DNA of 64,000 nt from positions 248,001-312,000 of the forward strand of contig JADZDD010000035.1 in assembly GCA_020851235.1 (NCBI GenBank), written 5' to 3'. A program made the position numbers and the translations under genes. Below the pieces are notes generated by a model. The model made no database searches. It worked only from the letters and a program-made list of their open reading frames with translations, and was not told the DNA's origin. Source of the DNA: Burkholderiales bacterium (GTDB lineage: Bacteria; Pseudomonadota; Gammaproteobacteria; Burkholderiales; Casimicrobiaceae). This document shows, one piece after another, positions 9,583 through 18,475 of this stretch. Positions within the stretch are counted from its first letter, which is position 1; the number at the start of each line of letters is the position of its first letter.

Positions 9583-9606
9583 GAAGAAAGGCCGCAAACG
9601 CCGGCC
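9583..9606 (-). terminator. Rho-independent terminator downstream of recG
   Basis: On the minus strand a GGCCG/CGGCC stem (9602-9606 with 9590-9594) encloses a 7-base loop and is followed by TTTCTTC. It sits 22 bases past the recG stop, which makes a transcription terminator likely. The remaining bases up to hemA (9473) contain nothing I can identify. Confidence 0.65.
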
Positions 9607-9628
9607 CCGACCCCGCCAAAGGCGCTGC

Positions 9629-11698
9629 CTACGCCTTGATGAACTCGGCGCGCCCGCCCAACCAGCGCACGAGGTGCGCCTGCGCGGCCTCCGGCTCGCG
9701 GGCCAGGAGCTGCGCCGCGGTTTCCTGGACCGGCCCGATGAGCGAGGCATCGCGTTCGGGGTCGGCAAAGCGCAGCAACGGCACGCCGGACTGGCGGGCG
9801 CCCAGGAACTCGCCGGGGCCGCGGATCATAAGATCCTGCCGGGCGATCTCGAAGCCGTCGGTCGTCTCGAAGATGACCTTCAGGCGTTGTTTCGCGATCG
9901 CGCCGACCGGCTCCTCGAAGAGGAGAACGCACGTCGACTCGGTCGCCCCGCGTCCCACGCGGCCACGCAGCTGATGCAGCTGCGCGAGACCGAAGCGCTC
10001 GGCATGCTCGATCACCATCGACGACGCGTTGGGCACGTCCACCCCGACCTCGATCACCGTCGTCGCCACGAGCACGTCGATCTCCGCGCGGGCGAAGGCG
10101 TCCATCGTCGCCGCCTTCTCGTCGGGCTTTTGCCTGCCGTGGATGAGGCCGATGCGAAGCTCGGGCAGCGCAGCCGTGAGCTCGGCGTGCAGCGCCACCG
10201 CGGTTTGCAGCTCGAGCTTCTCCGACTCCTCGATCAGCGGGCACACCCAGTACGCCTGACGCCCTTGCGCGCCCTGCTTGCCGATCCAACGCACGATCTC
10301 GTCGCGCCGCTTCTCGTTGACGAGCCGGGTGACCACCGGCGTGCGTCCCGGCGGCATCTCGTCGATCACCGAGACGTCGAGGTCGGCGTAGAACGTCATC
10401 GCGAGCGTGCGCGGGATCGGCGTTGCGCTCATCATGAGCTGGTGTGCCTCGGTGTCGCCCTTGCCACGCAGCGCGAGCCGCTGCGCGACGCCGAAGCGGT
10501 GCTGCTCGTCGACGATCGCGAGGGCGAGGCGCGGAATCTCCACGCCCTCCTGGAAGAGCGCGTGCGTGCCCACGGCAAACTGCACCGTGCCGCTGGCGAG
10601 CTCCTCGCGCGCTTGCCGTCGCGCCTTCGCCGGAACCGACCCCGTGAGCCAGGCCATGCGCACGCCGAGCCCGTCGAGCCAGAGGGAGAGCTTGCGATAG
10701 TGCTGCTCGGCGAGGATCTCCGTCGGCGCCATGAACGCGACCTGCATGCCGCTCTCGATCGCCTGCAACGCCGCGAGAGCGGCCACCACCGTCTTGCCCG
10801 AGCCGACGTCGCCTTGCAGGAGGCGCTGCATCGGGATCGGTTGCCGAAGGTCGTGCGCGATCTCGCGCCACACCCTGCGCTGCGCCGCGGTGAGCGCGAA
10901 ACCCGCCCGCGCGACGAGCGCCGCGGTGAGTTCGCCGGTGCCGGCGAGCGCGGGTGCCGCGCGCGCGGCGCGTGCCTGCCGGTGGGCCTTGAGCGAGAGC
11001 TGCTGCGCCAGGAGTTCGTCGAACTTGAGCCGCGTCCACGCCGGATGCGTGCGCTCGTCGAGCGCGCGCAGCGCGGCCGCGCCCAGATGCGGCGGCGGCG
11101 CGTGCAGGAAGCGGACCGCATCACCGAAGGGCCACAGCTTGCGTCGCGCCACGACGCTCGCGGGCAGCGTGTCCGCCGTGCGACTCGCATCGCCCGCAAG
11201 CGCCCGTGCGACGAGCTTGCGCAGCGCCTCCTGCGTGAGGCCCGCCGTGGTCGGGTACACCGGCGTGAGGCTGGTTGGCAACGCGAGGTCGGCAGCGAGC
11301 ACCTTCCACTGCGGATGCACCATCTCCGCACCGTGGTACCCCGGCCGCACGTCACCGAAGACACGCACGCGCGCGCCCGGCGTCAGCGCCTTCTGCTGAT
11401 TCGGATAGAACGTGAAGAAGCGCAGCACGAGCTGCGCGCTGCGATCGTTCGGATCGGCGAGGAGGCACGTCAGTTGCCGCCGCGGCCGGTACTGGATTTC
11501 CGTGTTGACGACGACGCCCTCGGTCTGCACTCCGAGTCCCGGCGCGAGCGAGGTGAGCGGCGTCAGGCGCGTGTGATCCTCGTAGCGCAACGGCAGGTGC
11601 AAGACGAGGTCCGCGTCACGCGTGATCCCGAGGCGCGCGAGGAGATCGGCAAGTCCGCGCGACTTCCCCGGGCTTGCCGCGGTTCGCTGCATCGGCAC
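9629..11698 (-). CDS. recG: ATP-dependent DNA helicase RecG
   Basis: The 689-residue protein is the branch-migrating helicase that regresses stalled forks. It has an N-terminal wedge/OB region (LRYEDHTRLTPLTSL, then RVRVFGDVRPGYHGAEMVHP), Walker A in LLQGDVGSGKTVVAA, the IVDEQHRFGVAQR box, MSATPIPRTLAM (motif III), and motifs IV-VI ending with QLRGRVGRG. Length and order match the family. The gene is followed by a likely terminator and preceded by a RidA-family gene on the same strand after 38 bases. Confidence 0.97.
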   Translation of the reverse strand: MPMQRTAASPGKSRGLADLLARLGITRDADLVLHLPLRYEDHTRLTPLTSLAPGLGVQTEGVVVNTEIQYRPRRQLTCLLADPNDRSAQLVLRFFTFYPNQQKALTPGARVRVFGDVRPGYHGAEMVHPQWKVLAADLALPTSLTPVYPTTAGLTQEALRKLVARALAGDASRTADTLPASVVARRKLWPFGDAVRFLHAPPPHLGAAALRALDERTHPAWTRLKFDELLAQQLSLKAHRQARAARAAPALAGTGELTAALVARAGFALTAAQRRVWREIAHDLRQPIPMQRLLQGDVGSGKTVVAALAALQAIESGMQVAFMAPTEILAEQHYRKLSLWLDGLGVRMAWLTGSVPAKARRQAREELASGTVQFAVGTHALFQEGVEIPRLALAIVDEQHRFGVAQRLALRGKGDTEAHQLMMSATPIPRTLAMTFYADLDVSVIDEMPPGRTPVVTRLVNEKRRDEIVRWIGKQGAQGRQAYWVCPLIEESEKLELQTAVALHAELTAALPELRIGLIHGRQKPDEKAATMDAFARAEIDVLVATTVIEVGVDVPNASSMVIEHAERFGLAQLHQLRGRVGRGATESTCVLLFEEPVGAIAKQRLKVIFETTDGFEIARQDLMIRGPGEFLGARQSGVPLLRFADPERDASLIGPVQETAAQLLAREPEAAQAHLVRWLGGRAEFIKA

Positions 11699-11736
11699 GC
11701 TCCCGGGCGATGCGCGCGGCCGCGAACGCAGATCGA

Positions 11737-12186
11737 CTACTGCCCCTTCGTCTGGTCGAAGGCCTCGAGCGGGCCGGTCTGCGATTCGCCCGGAATCGGC
11801 GCCACCGGTTTCAGGACGACGATCCCCTCGACCTCGATCAGCGCGCCGCGCGGCAAGGCGGCCACCTGATACGTCGCCCGCGCGGGATACGGCTCGACGA
11901 AGTATTCCTTCATGATGTCGTTCACCTTGCCGAAACCGCCGAGATCGACCATGAGGACCGAGATCTTCACGAGATCATCGAGCGACCCGCCCGCCGCCTG
12001 CGCCACCGCGCGCAGGTTGCGAAAGACCTGATGCGCCTGCGCCTCCAACCCTTCGACGAGATTCATCGTCGCCGGATCGAGCCCGATCTGCCCGGACAGG
12101 TACACGGTATCGCCGGCGCGAATCGCCTGTGAATAGGGACCGATCGCCGCAGGTGCGTGCGGCGAGTGGAGTGGAAGCTTCGTCAT
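11737..12186 (-). CDS. RidA family enamine/imine deaminase
   Basis: The 149-residue protein has the RidA features [20 protein letters not shown], the central [12 protein letters not shown] and the active-site Arg in [20 protein letters not shown]. RidA proteins hydrolyse reactive 2-aminoacrylate and related enamines released by PLP enzymes. About 20 extra residues after the core ([20 protein letters not shown]) are unusual but short. The ATG overlaps the stop of the upstream DedA-rhodanese gene by 4 bases, implying coupled translation. Confidence 0.92.
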   Translation of the reverse strand: MTKLPLHSPHAPAAIGPYSQAIRAGDTVYLSGQIGLDPATMNLVEGLEAQAHQVFRNLRAVAQAAGGSLDDLVKISVLMVDLGGFGKVNDIMKEYFVEPYPARATYQVAALPRGALIEVEGIVVLKPVAPIPGESQTGPLEAFDQTKGQ

Positions 12187-13163
12187 GACGTCGCCTTTTC
12201 GACTTGCAACGGCACCACTTTAGCATCACCGACCTCCGCCGCTTCCACCGGGAACCCCGCCGCCTTCCACGCGTCGATCCCACCCAGCAGCGGACGCACG
12301 CGCTTGAGCCCGTGCTGCATCAGGACCTTCGCCACCTTGGCCGCCGTGAATTCGTTCGGGCACGCGCAGTACAGGACGACCTCGGCGTTCGGGTCCACTG
12401 CAACCGACGCAACCCGGATGTGTTCCGGATCGATCGTGATCGCGCCGGGAATGCGTCCGGTGAGCGCCTGCACCATCGGCGAGCGCACGTCGACGATCTT
12501 GCCGATGCGCTTCGTGTCGATGAGCGCGTGCAACTCCTCGGCCGTCACGCGATCCATGCGCAACTGCCGCAGCAGACGCTCGCGCTGCCACCACTTGCCC
12601 GCGATGTACAGCGTGAACAACGTGACGATGATCACGAGGCCGATCCGGCCGAGCGACTCGAACACCGCGAGCACGTCGTTGATCGCCCCGCTCAGCGCGT
12701 AGCCGACGCCGATCGCCACCCCCGACCAGAGCAGCGCACCGATCGCGTCGAAGCCGAGGAAAGTGCGGATCGGCATGCGCATCACGCCCGCCATCGAGGT
12801 GGCCACCGTGGCGAAACCGGGGACGAACTTCGCAACCGCCAGCGACCGTGCGCCCCAGCGTGCGAAGATCGATTCCGTCTGACGCACGCACGAATCCGGC
12901 GACAGCGACACGCGGCAGATCGTCGTCAGCACGCGACCGCCGAAACGGCGCCCCGCGTGGTACCAGCCAAGGTCGGCGATCAGCGCCGCGACCACCGCGA
13001 CGGCCACGAGCGCGGGTATCGACGCGCCATTCGTCGCCGCCAGCGCGCCGGTGATGATGAGCGTCGGGTACGCCGGCACCGGCAGCCCCGCCTGGAGCAT
13101 CAGGACGTTGGCGAAGACGAAGAGAAGCCCGTAGTGCTGGATGAGGTCGACGAGGGTTTGCAT
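12183..13163 (-). CDS. DedA/VTT-domain membrane protein fused to a C-terminal rhodanese domain
   Basis: The 326-residue protein has two parts. Residues ~1-200 are a DedA (VTT) membrane domain with hydrophobic segments around [29 protein letters not shown], the G-W-Y-H-A-G-R segment and the F-V-P-G-F-A-T-V motif; DedA proteins are linked to lipid scrambling and membrane potential. Residues ~210-310 form a rhodanese fold with [19 protein letters not shown], the loop [17 protein letters not shown] and [13 protein letters not shown]. The loop contains a Cys-x-Cys-Pro arrangement rather than the usual Cys followed by Arg, so sulfurtransferase activity is uncertain. I chose the ATG at 13163, which starts just before the first membrane segment. 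Confidence 0.87.
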   Translation of the reverse strand: MQTLVDLIQHYGLLFVFANVLMLQAGLPVPAYPTLIITGALAATNGASIPALVAVAVVAALIADLGWYHAGRRFGGRVLTTICRVSLSPDSCVRQTESIFARWGARSLAVAKFVPGFATVATSMAGVMRMPIRTFLGFDAIGALLWSGVAIGVGYALSGAINDVLAVFESLGRIGLVIIVTLFTLYIAGKWWQRERLLRQLRMDRVTAEELHALIDTKRIGKIVDVRSPMVQALTGRIPGAITIDPEHIRVASVAVDPNAEVVLYCACPNEFTAAKVAKVLMQHGLKRVRPLLGGIDAWKAAGFPVEAAEVGDAKVVPLQVEKATS

Positions 13164-13293
13164 GGGGTGCACCCGGTGCCGGCGCGGCCCACGTGCGGCG
13201 CGCGCGAGTTCGTTAGTTGGGCCCGCGGCCCGGGAAGCCAACCCCCGGGGACCCGATCGTCACCGCCCCCGACCCGCCCGCTCGGGCGCGGCG

Positions 13294-13324
13294 GTGACCG
13301 CAGCGAGCCGGTTCCGGCTATAAT
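13294..13324 (+). promoter_or_regulatory. Promoter of the tRNA-Ala gene
   Basis: A perfect TATAAT at 13319-13324 lies 12 bases before the tRNA 5' end, with a weak GTGACC at 13294-13299 as the -35 element (19-base spacer). Position fits transcription starting a few bases upstream of the mature tRNA. Confidence 0.6.
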
Positions 13325-13336
13325 GGCCGGCCTCGT

Positions 13337-13412
<76 letters not shown>

Positions 13413-13417
13413 TATAC

Positions 13418-13450
13418 AAGGGCTCGGATACTCTCCGGGCCCTTTTTCTT
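13418..13450 (+). terminator. Rho-independent terminator after tRNA-Ala
   Basis: A 10-base-pair stem (13418-13427 AAGGGCTCGG with 13435-13444 CCGGGCCCTT, one T-G wobble) with a 7-base loop is followed by a T-rich run. It ends the tRNA transcript. From here to 13690 I see no gene. Confidence 0.85.
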
Positions 13451-13693
13451 GCCTGAGATCCCCGCGTGGCGCGGGGCTGTGGCCATCACTGCTGCGGGTG
13501 GCCACCAGCCGAAACGCCCGAAATCGGCCACTTTCTCGGCCAGAGCCGTCTCTTTTCTCTGTTTGGCCTGCGGGTAGGCGCAGATGGCAGTCTTGCAAAA
13601 TCAACAGCTTGCGCGCAGCGGTTCATCGTCAACTGTCAACCACGGCCACCGGTCATCGAACGCCATCAGAGCATCGTCAGCGGTTGCTTGTCT

Positions 13694-13711
13694 GTATCGC
13701 AATCGAGATAC
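13694..13711. promoter_or_regulatory. Inverted repeat upstream of the relB-like gene, possible operator
   Basis: GTATC and GATAC half-sites are separated by 8 bases and lie 27 bases before the antitoxin ATG. RelB-type antitoxins repress their own operon at such palindromes. The arms are short, so this is tentative. Confidence 0.35.
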
Positions 13712-13738
13712 GTCATTGTGGAAACGGAGGATCTGACC

Positions 13739-14041
13739 ATGGCCCATTCCACGATGCTGCACGTCCGGGTGGACGACGAGATCAAGACGCAAGCCAGCGA
13801 GGCGCTCGCAGCCATGGGGCTGTCCGTGTCCGACGCTGTTCGCATCCTGCTCACGCGCGTGGTCAATGACCAAGCGTTTCCGCTGGAGTTGAAGGTGCCC
13901 AACGCCCAGACTCGTGCAGCGATGATCGAGGCCCGCGCCATGGCCAAGGCCCGTGCTGCCCGATTTGACTCTGCCGATGCCCTGATCGATGACCTCGAAA
14001 ACGCCAGTTTCGGCGCAACCCAAAAAGTCCGCCAGCAGTAA
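13739..14041 (+). CDS. RelB/DinJ family antitoxin
   Basis: The 100-residue protein starts MAHSTMLHVRVDDEIKTQASEAL and continues MGLSVSDAVRILLTRVVNDQAFPLEL, the ribbon-helix-helix DNA-binding domain of RelB/DinJ antitoxins; the charged C-terminal half would wrap the toxin. A GGAGG at 13726-13730, 8 bases before the ATG, sets the start. It overlaps the toxin gene by 53 bases, so the pair is one transcription and translation unit. The pair autoregulates in related systems. Confidence 0.9.
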   Translation: MAHSTMLHVRVDDEIKTQASEALAAMGLSVSDAVRILLTRVVNDQAFPLELKVPNAQTRAAMIEARAMAKARAARFDSADALIDDLENASFGATQKVRQQ

Positions 14042-14336
14042 GCGGGCACCGCCGCCCAAGGCGTGCGATTACACCAAGACTTTCCGCAAGGACTGGGAGC
14101 GCCTCTCGCGCTCAGGCCGATACGACCTGAAGCGCCTAAAGGAGGAGGCGATGCTGCTGCTCATTGGCAACGATGCGCCGCTGGGCCCCGAATGGCTGGA
14201 CCACCCGCTCAAGGGCGATTGGGCCGATCACCGGGAATGTCACATCGGCGGCGACTTCTTGCTCATCTACCGTCTGGACGGCAACGCCATCATCTTTGTG
14301 CGGGCTGGCACGCACTCTGAATTGTTCGAGGAATAG
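13989..14336 (+). CDS. YafQ-type mRNA interferase toxin (RelE superfamily)
   Basis: The 115-residue product has the YafQ core: YTKTFRKDWERLSRSGRYDLKRL, then PLGPEWLDHPLKGDW, RECHIGGDFLLIYRL and the C-terminal FVRAGTHSELF. The His residues of D-H-P-L, R-E-C-H and R-x-G-T-H correspond to the catalytic and structural histidines of ribosome-dependent YafQ RNases. About 25 Ser/Lys/Pro-rich residues precede the core, so translation may start inside the antitoxin gene as annotated or at a later codon. All key residues are present, so the toxin looks intact. Confidence 0.88.
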   Translation: MTSKTPVSAQPKKSASSKRAPPPKACDYTKTFRKDWERLSRSGRYDLKRLKEEAMLLLIGNDAPLGPEWLDHPLKGDWADHRECHIGGDFLLIYRLDGNAIIFVRAGTHSELFEE

Positions 14337-14349
14337 TTTTTACGCATCA

Positions 14350-14738
<389 letters not shown>

Positions 14739-14753
14739 ACACCATGCCGGATC

Positions 14754-15353
14754 ATGGACACGACCGCCGACAAGCTGCTGGAGCTGGTGCGCAGGCAGGG
14801 ATTGCTGCGCCCGCACGATCTGGCCCCTCTGGGCATCCCACGGGTGGCCCTGACGCGAGCCGTGCGGCGCGGGCAACTGGAGCGCGTCGGGCGCGGCCTG
14901 TACGGCCTCACGGCGCGTCCGGTCTCGGCCCACGGCACACTGGCCGAGGTCGCCCGACGCGTGCCCAAGGGCGTGGTGTGCCTGCTGTCGGCGCTGCGGT
15001 TTCATGATCTGACCACGCAGGCCCCGTTCGAGGTCTGGCTGGCCATCGACAACAAGGCCGCCACCCCCAAGCTCGACTACCCGCCGCTGCGCCTCGTGCG
15101 CTTTTCCGGGGCGGCGCTGACCGAGGGCGTCGAGGAACACGTCGTCGACGGCGTCACCGTGCGCGTCACCGGCGTCGCCAAGACCGTGGCCGACTGCTTC
15201 AAGTACCGCAATAAGATCGGCCTCGACGTGGCGCTGGAAGCACTGCGCGAGGCATGGAACGGCAAGCGCATGACCAGCGATCAAATCTGGCACTACGCGA
15301 AAATCGACCGCGTGGCCAACGTGATGCAGCCCTATCTGGAAAGCCTCGCATGA
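14754..15353 (+). CDS. AbiEi-type antitoxin (type IV toxin-antitoxin)
   Basis: The 199-residue protein has the winged-helix start ADKLLELVRRQGLLRPHDL with GIPRVALTRAVRRGQLERVGRGLYGL, then LAEVARRVPKGVVCLLSALRFHDLTTQ and a C-terminal AKTVADCFKYRNKIGLDVALEAL, the standard layout of the AbiEi antitoxin, which antagonises the toxin without stable contact and represses the operon. The ATG at 14754 follows a credible promoter; its stop overlaps the toxin start as ATGA. The pair is bracketed by decayed IS3-family ends. Confidence 0.9.
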   Translation: MDTTADKLLELVRRQGLLRPHDLAPLGIPRVALTRAVRRGQLERVGRGLYGLTARPVSAHGTLAEVARRVPKGVVCLLSALRFHDLTTQAPFEVWLAIDNKAATPKLDYPPLRLVRFSGAALTEGVEEHVVDGVTVRVTGVAKTVADCFKYRNKIGLDVALEALREAWNGKRMTSDQIWHYAKIDRVANVMQPYLESLA

Positions 15354-16294
15354 ACCAGCGCAACATCGCCGCGTCGGTTCGCGCCCGGCTGCTCAACAAG
15401 GCCCGCACCGAAAAGCTCGACTTCAATCTGCTGCTGACGCGCTACGCGCTGGAGCGGATGCTGTACCGCCTGAGCGTTTCGGAACAGCGCGGGCAGTTCC
15501 TGCTGAAAGGCGCGCTGCTGTTCGACATCTGGTTCGACGTGCCGCATCGCCCAACGCACGATGCTGACCTGCTTGGGTTCGGCTCCACCGAAATCCCACA
15601 TCTGGAAAAGCTGTTCCGCGAGGTCAGCCAGCTCGCGGTCGAGGACGGCATCGCGTTTCAGGCCGACACGGTGAAGGCCGCCGAAATCCGCAAGGAGGCC
15701 AACTACGCAGGCGTGCGCGTCACGCTGCTTGGCCTGCTGGACAACGCGCGCTGCCCGGTGCAGATCGACATCGGCTTCGGCGACGTCGTCACGCCCGCGC
15801 CGGAGAACGTGCAGTATCCGGTCATCCTCGACGACATGCCGCAACCGCAACTGCGCGTCTATCCCCGCTACACGGTCGTCGCCGAAAAGCTCGAAGCGAT
15901 GGCCAAGCTCGGCATCCTCAACAGCCGGATGAAGGATTACTTCGACCTGTGGGTGCTGTCGCGGCATTCCGACTTCGACGGCGCGGTGCTGGTGCAGGCG
16001 ATCCGCGCCACGTTCGAGCGCCGGGGCACGGACATGCCGCCGGGCCTGCCGTCCGGCCTCACCGACGAATTCGCCCGGCACGAGCAGAAGAACATGCAGT
16101 GGGCAGGCTTCCAGCGCAAGAACGCCTTGGAGCCGATGTCACTGGCGGCGGTGATCGATGCGCTGCGCGAATTCCTCCTGCCGGTGCTGACGGCGCTCGC
16201 AGCAGGCGACGGCTTCAACCGGCAGTGGCGGGCGAGCGCAGGATGGGATGCAGCCCGACGTCAGGCCAGTGCGCCAGTTCGATTCCGTGTTTGA
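15350..16294 (+). CDS. AbiEii-type nucleotidyltransferase toxin
   Basis: The 314-residue protein belongs to the AbiEii/MenT nucleotidyltransferase toxins that add nucleotides to tRNA or block growth during phage infection. Visible are FLLKGALLFDIWFDVPHRPTHDADLLGFG, with the G-A/S and D-x-D motif that binds nucleotide and metal, VQIDIGFGDVVTP with the third acidic residue, YPRYTVVAEKLEAM with the conserved Lys, and MKDYFDLWVL. All motif residues are intact. It overlaps abiEi by 4 bases. Such pairs act as abortive-infection systems. Confidence 0.9.
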   Translation: MNQRNIAASVRARLLNKARTEKLDFNLLLTRYALERMLYRLSVSEQRGQFLLKGALLFDIWFDVPHRPTHDADLLGFGSTEIPHLEKLFREVSQLAVEDGIAFQADTVKAAEIRKEANYAGVRVTLLGLLDNARCPVQIDIGFGDVVTPAPENVQYPVILDDMPQPQLRVYPRYTVVAEKLEAMAKLGILNSRMKDYFDLWVLSRHSDFDGAVLVQAIRATFERRGTDMPPGLPSGLTDEFARHEQKNMQWAGFQRKNALEPMSLAAVIDALREFLLPVLTALAAGDGFNRQWRASAGWDAARRQASAPVRFRV

Positions 16295-16485
16295 GGATCG
16301 AACCGCAGACCGCGACAGGGCGAAGCAGTTGTTCCGTTTCTCCCCCCAATGCGAGGATTTGCTGCGTATGACGGCGATGTTGACCGCCGATGTCGACGAT
16401 GCTGACCGCGCCGAAGGCGCGATGCGCGGGATTCAGAGTTTGGTCGTGTCCCAGGAAGTGGTGCAGGAAGTCGTTGAGGTTGTCG
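16295..16485. other. Unassigned 191-base stretch between AbiEii toxin and IS3 fragment
   Basis: No gene is supported here. A minus-strand reading frame passes through (SDDNLNDFLHHFLGHD within it) but lacks a credible start signal and known family. It holds most of one copy of a 47-base imperfect direct repeat, whose other copy lies at 17989. The sequence may be debris of another mobile element. Confidence 0.4.
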
Positions 16486-16488
16486 TCG
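16442..16488 (+). repeat. 47-base imperfect direct repeat, copy 1
   Basis: This segment begins GGTCGTGTCCCAGGAAGTGG and matches 17989-18035 at 43 of 47 positions by hand count, in the same orientation. On the minus strand both copies keep the amino-acid pattern D-D-N-x-N-D-F-L-H-x-F-x-G-H-D, hinting at a shared former coding sequence. Confidence 0.7.
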
Positions 16489-16685
16489 CTCCGTGGCGGC
16501 GCCTCGACGCGGTCGAATGCGCCACGCCGGAATGGGCCGACTGGCTCGATCATCGCCGCCTGCTGGCGCCGATCGGCAACGTGCCGCCGGCCGAACTCGA
16601 GGCGTCGTACTATCAGTCCACGGGTCAGTTGCCGATGGCGGCCTGACTCAAACCCGGAGATCTCCTGAAAATCCGGGGCGGTTCA
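16486..16685 (+). mobile_element. IS3-family remnant B: 3' end of OrfB plus terminal repeat
   Basis: The plus strand encodes PWRRLDAVECATPEWADWLD and [21 protein letters not shown] up to the stop after LPMAA, the C-terminus of the same transposase type as remnant A, with several substitutions relative to it. It ends at 16685 in GGGGCGGTTCA, the inverse of the terminus at 14367. Everything upstream of this C-terminal part is missing. Confidence 0.85.
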
Positions 16686-17690
16686 GCCGTCGCATGCGGC
16701 ACCTCCTTCCTTGACGATCTGCTTTATGCCCTTCTTCACGCCCATCGCATTGCCCGGATGGCCTTCGGTGGGCTCACTCAACGCGGCCACAGCGTCCCAG
16801 CGATGGCACATGGGCAAGGTGCGGAAGTTGCTGCCAATGGCCTCGAAGAACCATGCAGTGCACGACTTGTCGTCGTTGCACAATTTCTGGCAGGCGCGCG
16901 CATCGGCGTTCGGGCCCATTTCAATGCTGTCAAAGAGTTTGGCCTGTGCTGTCTTGCTGGCGTTCTCACCCGTTGTCCAGGTGCTGAGATTCATGGCGAA
17001 TTCGGGGCCCTCCACAAACTTGCCGCAAGCCTCTGGCGGCGCCGCAGGTGCCTGTGCCACTTCGCGCAACGCCTTGTTCAGCTCTCCTGCGTCCTTGGCA
17101 TCCAGATAGCGCCCGCCTGTACTGCGGGCCAGGCATTGAAGTTGTGCCTTGGCCTTGGGGTTCTTGTCGATATCGAAGCCCACAACGTGGGCGGTGAAGT
17201 CCACGCCCATCTTTTCCAATTCCTTGCCCACGGCACAGGGGTCGGCGTCGCAGGTTTCCTCACCGTCGCTCACCAGGATGACGGTGGCCTTGCGCTCGCT
17301 GAACTTCAGGTGCTCCGCCGCCATGCGCACCGAGGCGGAAATCGGCGTCATGCCTTTGGGTTGCAAGGCGTTCACCGCATGCTGAAAGCTGCCCTTATCC
17401 AGCGCGCCGGGGGCCTTCAGCATCTGGATATCTGCGCAATCGCCCTTGCTGCGGTGGCCGTAGGCCATCAGACCCAACTCCTGGCCCGCGGGCCAGGTAG
17501 CGAGCATGCTGCCCACGGCTTCGCGGGCGATTTCGATCTTGGCCTTGCCGCCGACCTGGCCCCACATGGAGCCGGATGCGTCAAGCACCAGCATGGATTG
17601 GCCGGGGCCTTGCGGCGGGGTTTGCGCGGAGGCACCCATGGCGCAGGCCAATAGCGTCGTCGTGAGGACAGATACGATTCTTCTTGACAT
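16683..17690 (-). CDS. Secreted von Willebrand factor type A protein with C-terminal PAN/apple-like region
   Basis: The 335-residue product begins with a signal peptide (MSRRIVSVLTTTLLACAMGASAQ), then a VWA domain with the MIDAS motif in MLVLDASGSMWGQ, the Thr of GMTPIS and LVSDGEETC. From about residue 225 a Cys-rich part (CGKFVEGPEF, then C-x3-C-x5-C-x-A-W-F and a later Cys before H-R-W) looks like a PAN/apple module that binds protein or sugar. GC content is lower than in neighbours. The stop codon TGA is the first triplet of the IS3 terminal repeat, so the original C-terminus was probably altered by the insertion. Confidence 0.82.
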   Translation of the reverse strand: MSRRIVSVLTTTLLACAMGASAQTPPQGPGQSMLVLDASGSMWGQVGGKAKIEIAREAVGSMLATWPAGQELGLMAYGHRSKGDCADIQMLKAPGALDKGSFQHAVNALQPKGMTPISASVRMAAEHLKFSERKATVILVSDGEETCDADPCAVGKELEKMGVDFTAHVVGFDIDKNPKAKAQLQCLARSTGGRYLDAKDAGELNKALREVAQAPAAPPEACGKFVEGPEFAMNLSTWTTGENASKTAQAKLFDSIEMGPNADARACQKLCNDDKSCTAWFFEAIGSNFRTLPMCHRWDAVAALSEPTEGHPGNAMGVKKGIKQIVKEGGAACDG

Positions 17691-18063
17691 GGAAGCATTT
17701 CCTGTAAACACGGGGGATAGGCGTGCATCGACTGCACCGATCATGCTGCGTTCCTCAGCCGTAGTGATGTCAGCAACCGCAACAGATCTGGGCGATGCAT
17801 AGGTACGGCGCTGGAGTCGCGGCAGGCAAAGGATACTTGGATCGTCGGGCGTTACGCGCCGGTTGGCTTCCAGGGATCGGGCGCGGTTTCCAGCACGCGC
17901 TCGCGAGCTGACTGACCGTGCCCGGCCCGGTCATCCAGTGATTGCGCGGTGATGGCGACAGCACACCGTGGACGCATGCCAATGAGGAGGTCGTGTCCCT
18001 GGAAGGGGTGTAGGAAGTCGTTGCGGTTGTCGTCGGTTCTTCCGCTTGGATTGTTTCCTTACA
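17691..18063. other. 373-base region without a recognisable gene
   Basis: I see no supported gene between the VWA gene and the IS256 remnant. The stretch presumably contains the VWA promoter at its left side. The only structure noted is the second copy of the 47-base direct repeat at 17989-18035. Confidence 0.5.
17989..18035 (+). repeat. 47-base imperfect direct repeat, copy 2
   Basis: This segment begins GGTCGTGTCCCTGGAAGGGG and matches 16442-16488 at 43 of 47 positions. It lies beside the IS256 remnant as copy 1 lies beside an IS3 remnant. Confidence 0.7.
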
Positions 18064-18345
18064 TCAAGCCAACGCCGGTGCCACCGGCAACCTGATCGGC
18101 GGATCCTCGCTCATTGCCGCCAACGACTCGAGACTCATGTAGCGCTTCTGCATCGCGTACTCGTCGTTCCGCTCGAGCAGCAGCGCCCCAGCCAGTCGCC
18201 GGATTGCAGCTTCGTTGGGAAAGATGCCGACCACGGCGGCGCGTCGCTTGATCTCGCCATTGAGACGTTCGAGCACGTTGTTCGAGTGGATCTTCACGCG
18301 GCGGCCTTGGGGAAGACCACGAACGTGAGCACCGCGTGCTCCGCG
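18064..18345 (-). mobile_element. IS256-family (Mutator-type) transposase remnant
   Basis: Reading leftwards, AVLTFVVFPKA is followed by a stop and frame change and then KIHSNNVLERLNGEIKRRA and VVGIFPNEAAIRRLAGALLLE. These are the C-terminal region of IS256-family transposases (family form: FP-x-x-H-W-x-K-x-x-S-T-N-x-x-E-R-L-N-G-E-I-K-R-R). The D-D-E catalytic part is absent, so the element is dead. The left boundary is approximate. From here to 18475 I recognise nothing further. Confidence 0.8.
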
Positions 18346-18475
18346 CCGCCCATCATGGCCGCGGCAACGGCACCGGCGGCAGGAAGCCGCCGCGTCGGAT
18401 GGTCGTTAGGGCCGAGGTCGCGGACGTTGACGATCGGCGGAAGGAAAAACCAATGCCCGAGCGACGGCAGGCGAT

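Noticed and set aside
6829-9768. A minus-strand open frame of 979 codons over hemA and prfA
   Set aside because: It is in a different frame from the well-supported hemA and prfA genes and has a shadow-like composition.
16215-16553. A minus-strand frame of 112 codons beside the IS3 fragment
   Set aside because: It overlaps both the AbiEii 3' end and the IS3 fragment, has no ribosome-binding site, and I recognise no family; reported only as part of a repeat.
17770-17982. A minus-strand frame of 70 codons between the VWA gene and the IS256 remnant
   Set aside because: No ribosome-binding site, no motif, biased composition.
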